Origin: Candidatus Delongbacteria bacterium
Lineage (GTDB): Bacteria > UBA4055
Direction: 5' to 3'
NCBI GenBank assembly: GCA_003477045.1
Contig: DMTS01000019.1
Location: 1 to 7,883, forward strand
DNA length: 7,883 nt
Shown here: positions 6,057 to 7,883 of the stretch, in pieces
Layout: each line of letters begins with the position of its first letter
How positions within the stretch are numbered: the stretch's first letter is position 1
The notes under the pieces: generated by a model
What the model was told of the DNA's origin: nothing
What the model saw: the letters and a program-made list of their open reading frames with translations, nothing else
Databases searched by the model: none
Translations under genes and position numbers: made by a program

Positions 6057-6204
6057 ATTCGGTTCTTTCGCCGTTATCGAGTTCAGCTAATCCGAGAAGT
6101 ATTTCCTTTATCAGCTCGTAAGTCAGTTCAGGATTCTCTTCGGCACATTTACTGATCTTTGCTTCAATCGAAAGTTCATCCGATATTTTTATTGCTTTAG
6201 GCAT
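6034..6204 (-). CDS. ParD-like antitoxin, apparently internally deleted
   Basis: This is a 56-residue protein. The N-terminus MPKAIKISDELSIEAK and the second half, AEENPELTYELIKEILLGLAE then EYEFG, match the two ends of ParD-like antitoxins (PF11903 type). As I recall that family, about 20 residues lie between these ends, including the helix and QIEYWAK segment that complete the ribbon-helix-helix. Here EAKI runs straight into SKCAEENPEL, so the DNA-binding fold is probably broken. The start is the ATG at 6204, two bases after an 11-base AGG-repeat Shine-Dalgarno tract. An upstream in-frame start at 6273 would translate the hairpin repeat and is rejected. No full toxin gene follows; secreted gene A begins 51 bp downstream. 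Confidence 0.65.
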   Translation of the reverse strand: MPKAIKISDELSIEAKISKCAEENPELTYELIKEILLGLAELDNGERTEYEFGNTQ

Positions 6205-6206
6205 TA

Positions 6207-6217
6207 CTCCTCCTCCT
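6207..6217 (-). promoter_or_regulatory. Repeat-type Shine-Dalgarno tract (AGG/GGA repeated three times)
   Basis: The minus-strand AGGAGGAGGAG, then TAATG, decides the ParD-like start at 6204. The segment AATTTAGGAGG...AGTAATG also follows hairpin copy 1, where the tract has one more triplet (2950-2963). Confidence 0.7.
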
Positions 6218-6221
6218 AAAT

Positions 6222-6246
6222 TTAAGCCCCTCCGAAAGGGGCTTAA
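6222..6246. repeat. Island hairpin repeat, variant copy 2
   Basis: TTAAGCCCCT, a five-base loop CCGAA, then AGGGGCTTAA form a perfect 10-bp stem. It shares the AAGCCCCT arm, the AAATT(T)AAG flank and the AGTGT flank with copies 1 and 3 but differs in the loop. It begins 31 bp after the addiction-module antitoxin stop and ends four bases before the ParD-like Shine-Dalgarno tract. No U-tract follows on the minus strand. Confidence 0.8.
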
Positions 6247-6276
6247 GTGTTTTATAAAATTGCAGATATTCAATTT

Positions 6277-6489
6277 TCATTTATTTAAACTTTTCCTGAC
6301 CGAACTTAAAGACACCGAATCCGATTTGCCGGATTTATAATCACCGTATCTGGCTTCAGATTCTGCAACCCATGCATTTTCTATTACAGGATCTATCTCA
6401 TCCAAGCTTTTAAGTATCAGCTCGACCAGCTTTACTTTCTCAACGGGATTCAGTTTTAAAGTCTCTTGTTTCAATTCTTCAGTAATCAT
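6277..6489 (-). CDS. Addiction-module antitoxin (Unstab_antitox / TIGR02574 type), without an intact toxin
   Basis: This is a 70-residue protein. The pattern LKLNPVEKVKLVELILKSLDE, then IENAWVAESEARYGDYKSGK, is characteristic of the putative addiction module component family (PF09720). Members are the antitoxins of RelE/ParE-like toxins encoded immediately downstream. I chose the ATG at 6489, preceded by AAAGGGG and a seven-base spacer; an in-frame TTG eight codons upstream has no suitable site. A promoter lies at 6516-6544. The expected toxin is missing, leaving only a 27-codon stub in an ATGA overlap. The gene may be an anti-addiction orphan or in decay. Confidence 0.85.
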   Translation of the reverse strand: MITEELKQETLKLNPVEKVKLVELILKSLDEIDPVIENAWVAESEARYGDYKSGKSDSVSLSSVRKSLNK

Positions 6490-6515
6490 AAATAACCCCT
6501 TTATTTCCTGCAAGT

Positions 6516-6544
6516 AATATACGAAATTATTTAATCTGTAACAA
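6516..6544 (-). promoter_or_regulatory. Sigma-70-like promoter of the addiction-module antitoxin
   Basis: On the minus strand: -35 TTGTTA (6544-6539), exactly 17 bp, then -10 TATATT (6521-6516). Transcription would start about 20 bases before the antitoxin ATG. The boxes match the classical consensus at 4/6 and 5/6. An alternative Bacteroidota-type reading (TTTG at -33) is weaker. Confidence 0.5.
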
Positions 6545-6579
6545 AAATAAAAAAGGTTTTCTAAATAACTAAAATAAAT

Positions 6580-6604
6580 TAAGCCACTGAACTTCAGGGG
6601 CTTA
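6580..6604. repeat. Island hairpin repeat, copy 3
   Basis: TAAGCCACTGAA, a central C, then TTCAGGGGCTTA are identical to copy 1 except for one substitution (C to A) that creates a mismatch in the stem. The flanks match too: AAATTAAGCC on one side and CTTAGTGT...ATATATG on the other, with copy 1 having two extra bases. It lies 24 bp after the acyl-CoA synthetase stop and at the far edge of the accessory island from copy 1. No Shine-Dalgarno tract follows. Confidence 0.85.
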
Positions 6605-6628
6605 GTGTATATATGAGATCTGAGTTTA

Positions 6629-7883
6629 CTACTTTTTCACTCTGATCCTGGCATCAACGGCGACCAGATCTTTCTCGTTGCCGAGAAGCGGATTTATGTC
6701 CATCTCCATGATCTCGGGAGCTGCTTGTGTCAGGCTTGAAAGTCTCGCGATGATCTCTGCGAATTTATTCTCGTCTATTCCTTTCTGACCCCTGACTCCC
6801 TGAATGATCTTATAACTTTTTAAAGATCTGATCATTTCAAGCGCTTTGTCCTGTCCGAACGGTGCAAGATTTGAGGCTGTGTCTTTGAATACCTCAATGA
6901 ATATTCCGCCGAGACCGCATAATATCGAATGCCCGAACTTACCTTCGTGATTTATACCGGCGAAGAATTCTTTTCCCGATATCATCGGCTGGATCATGAC
7001 ACCTTTTGAATCTTTGATCTTCATCATTTTATCAAAAATCTTTTCGATCTCTTTTTCTGTTTTTATGTTGAGCGCGATACCTCCGACATCCGATTTATGC
7101 ACCGGCCCGACTACCTTCATTACAAGCGGAAATCCGAATTCTTTAGCTTTTGTAACTATCTTCGCTTTTTTATCGCTTACAAACTCCGGTACTCTAGCTA
7201 TTCCTGCCGCATCGAGTATTTCGGCTGTCTGTTCAGGTTTTAAATAACCGTCTTTGGCTTTAGATATTATTGCTCTGACCTTTTTTACATCAATTTTGAT
7301 CTGCTCGAATTTTGTATAAGGTTTGGGAGTGTTTGCGACATTTACTATAGTTCTGCCGAGGTTAACTTCGTCTGAAAAATATATCTGTCCGAGTGATTTG
7401 AAATAATCGATTTCCTTTCCGGCAGAAACGATCGAGGGGAGCAGCGGATAGATCGGCTTTTTTGTTTTCTCCATCTTTTCGTGCAGAACTTTATATACAT
7501 CATATATTTCGCCAAGACCGGGTGAGCCGAAAATTACGACCATTCCGTCAATATCTTTAAATTTGTCATTCACATAATCAATTATAATCCCAAGCTGCTC
7601 GGCCGTTCCTGTCGCGAGAAAATCTATCGGATTGGCAACTGATGAGCCCGGAAATAATATATCGAGAAGCTCTTTGGCAAATTTTCCTTCGATCTTTGGT
7701 ACAGCAAGTCCGCCGTTAGACAGAGCGTCGGTCAGCATCACTCCGGGACCGCCCGCATGAGTGATCACGGCAATATTTTTCCCTTTAAGCTCCTTTTGCA
7801 TGAATACGCCGGCGGTATAAACAAGCTCTTCTCTGCCGTAGCATCTTACAATCCCTGCTTTTTTGAAAAGCGAATCTATGGCT
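6629..7883 (-). CDS. Acyl-CoA synthetase (NDP-forming), C-terminal 417 residues
   Basis: The frame stays open past the ATG at 7801 to the window edge (SLFKKAGIVRCYGREELVYTAGVF), so the 5' part lies outside. This is the fused alpha-beta form of ADP-forming acetyl/acyl-CoA synthetase, which couples acyl-CoA cleavage to ATP synthesis, typical of fermenters. Visible parts counted from Met7801: the second CoA-ligase-like Rossmann domain (VITHAGGPGVMLTDAL near 12-26; NPIDFLATGT near 58-66); a linker; then the ATP-grasp domain from about 183. That domain contains VGPVHKSDVGGIAL with the conserved His235 (the beta-subunit swinging histidine), GLGGIFIEVFKD at 297-307 and MDINPLL at 367-373. The alpha-subunit phospho-histidine would lie just upstream of the visible part. 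Acyl specificity cannot be read. Downstream, hairpin copy 3 begins 24 bp past the stop. Confidence 0.93.
   Translation of the reverse strand, partial: AIDSLFKKAGIVRCYGREELVYTAGVFMQKELKGKNIAVITHAGGPGVMLTDALSNGGLAVPKIEGKFAKELLDILFPGSSVANPIDFLATGTAEQLGIIIDYVNDKFKDIDGMVVIFGSPGLGEIYDVYKVLHEKMEKTKKPIYPLLPSIVSAGKEIDYFKSLGQIYFSDEVNLGRTIVNVANTPKPYTKFEQIKIDVKKVRAIISKAKDGYLKPEQTAEILDAAGIARVPEFVSDKKAKIVTKAKEFGFPLVMKVVGPVHKSDVGGIALNIKTEKEIEKIFDKMMKIKDSKGVMIQPMISGKEFFAGINHEGKFGHSILCGLGGIFIEVFKDTASNLAPFGQDKALEMIRSLKSYKIIQGVRGQKGIDENKFAEIIARLSSLTQAAPEIMEMDINPLLGNEKDLVAVDARIRVKK

Larger units (their letters stand above)
6197..6280 (-). pseudogene. 27-codon toxin stub in ATGA overlap with the addiction-module antitoxin
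   Basis: The ATG at 6280 overlaps the antitoxin stop as ATGA, the usual arrangement for the toxin of this module type. The frame opens MKIEYLQFYK, which resembles the first strand of RelE/ParE toxins, then runs through hairpin copy 2 and the following Shine-Dalgarno tract (TLKPLSEGLKFRRRSNA) and stops at 6197-6199. The simplest reading is that the toxin was cut off after about ten codons when the hairpin-linked sequence was joined here. RelE/ParE identity is inferred from position and a very short match. Confidence 0.45.

Noticed and set aside
6205..6273. Longer ParD-like ORF beginning MNICNFIKH
   Set aside because: It would translate through hairpin copy 2 and the Shine-Dalgarno tract. The ATG at 6204 follows that tract directly and begins with the family motif.
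2968..6604. Integron attC sites or a CRISPR-like array
   Set aside because: The three hairpins are short near-perfect palindromes without the RYYYAAC/GTTRRRY boxes of attC, and no integrase is visible. They are kilobases or hundreds of bases apart with genes between, unlike CRISPR repeats.

Overview
The window looks like an AT-rich genome from the FCB (Bacteroidota/Ignavibacteriota-like) lineages. The support is indirect: secreted proteins whose signal peptides end in FGQ, carboxypeptidase-regulatory-like modules, an ATP-type PEP carboxykinase and an NDP-forming acyl-CoA synthetase. No rRNA, tRNA or CRISPR array is visible. Nearly every gene is on the minus strand, so the biological order runs from high to low coordinates.

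Housekeeping metabolism lies at both edges. At the right edge is the 3' two-thirds of an ADP-forming acyl-CoA synthetase (6629 to beyond the window). At the left are a YafV/Nit2-type omega-amidase of the nitrilase superfamily (2053-2820) and a complete PckA (344-1933). PckA converges on the end of a small plus-strand membrane protein (1-309), and the two share a bidirectional terminator.

Between the two metabolic blocks lies an accessory island, about 2.9-6.6 kb. Near-identical copies of a small hairpin repeat sit at its two edges (2968-2992 and 6580-6604), with a related copy inside (6222-6246). In transcription order the island holds: an orphan addiction-module antitoxin (Unstab_antitox/TIGR02574 type) with its own promoter; a 27-codon ORF that starts in an ATGA overlap and looks like the stub of the lost toxin; a ParD-like antitoxin that appears internally deleted; a secreted protein A; an apparently intact vapBC module; and a secreted protein B whose ATG overlaps the vapC stop codon.

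Proteins A and B are paralogs. They share a signal peptide and a 175-residue C-terminal domain of unknown function but carry unrelated middle modules. Their 3' portions form 525-bp direct repeats with an almost identical core, and these repeats flank vapBC. The vapB promoter carries two identical TATGCATA palindromes 20 bp apart, a good candidate for the VapBC autoregulatory operator. If so, this promoter also controls secreted protein B. The main points of interest are the TA-coupled secreted protein, the hairpin/Shine-Dalgarno/ATG repeat unit, and the layers of toxin-antitoxin decay.
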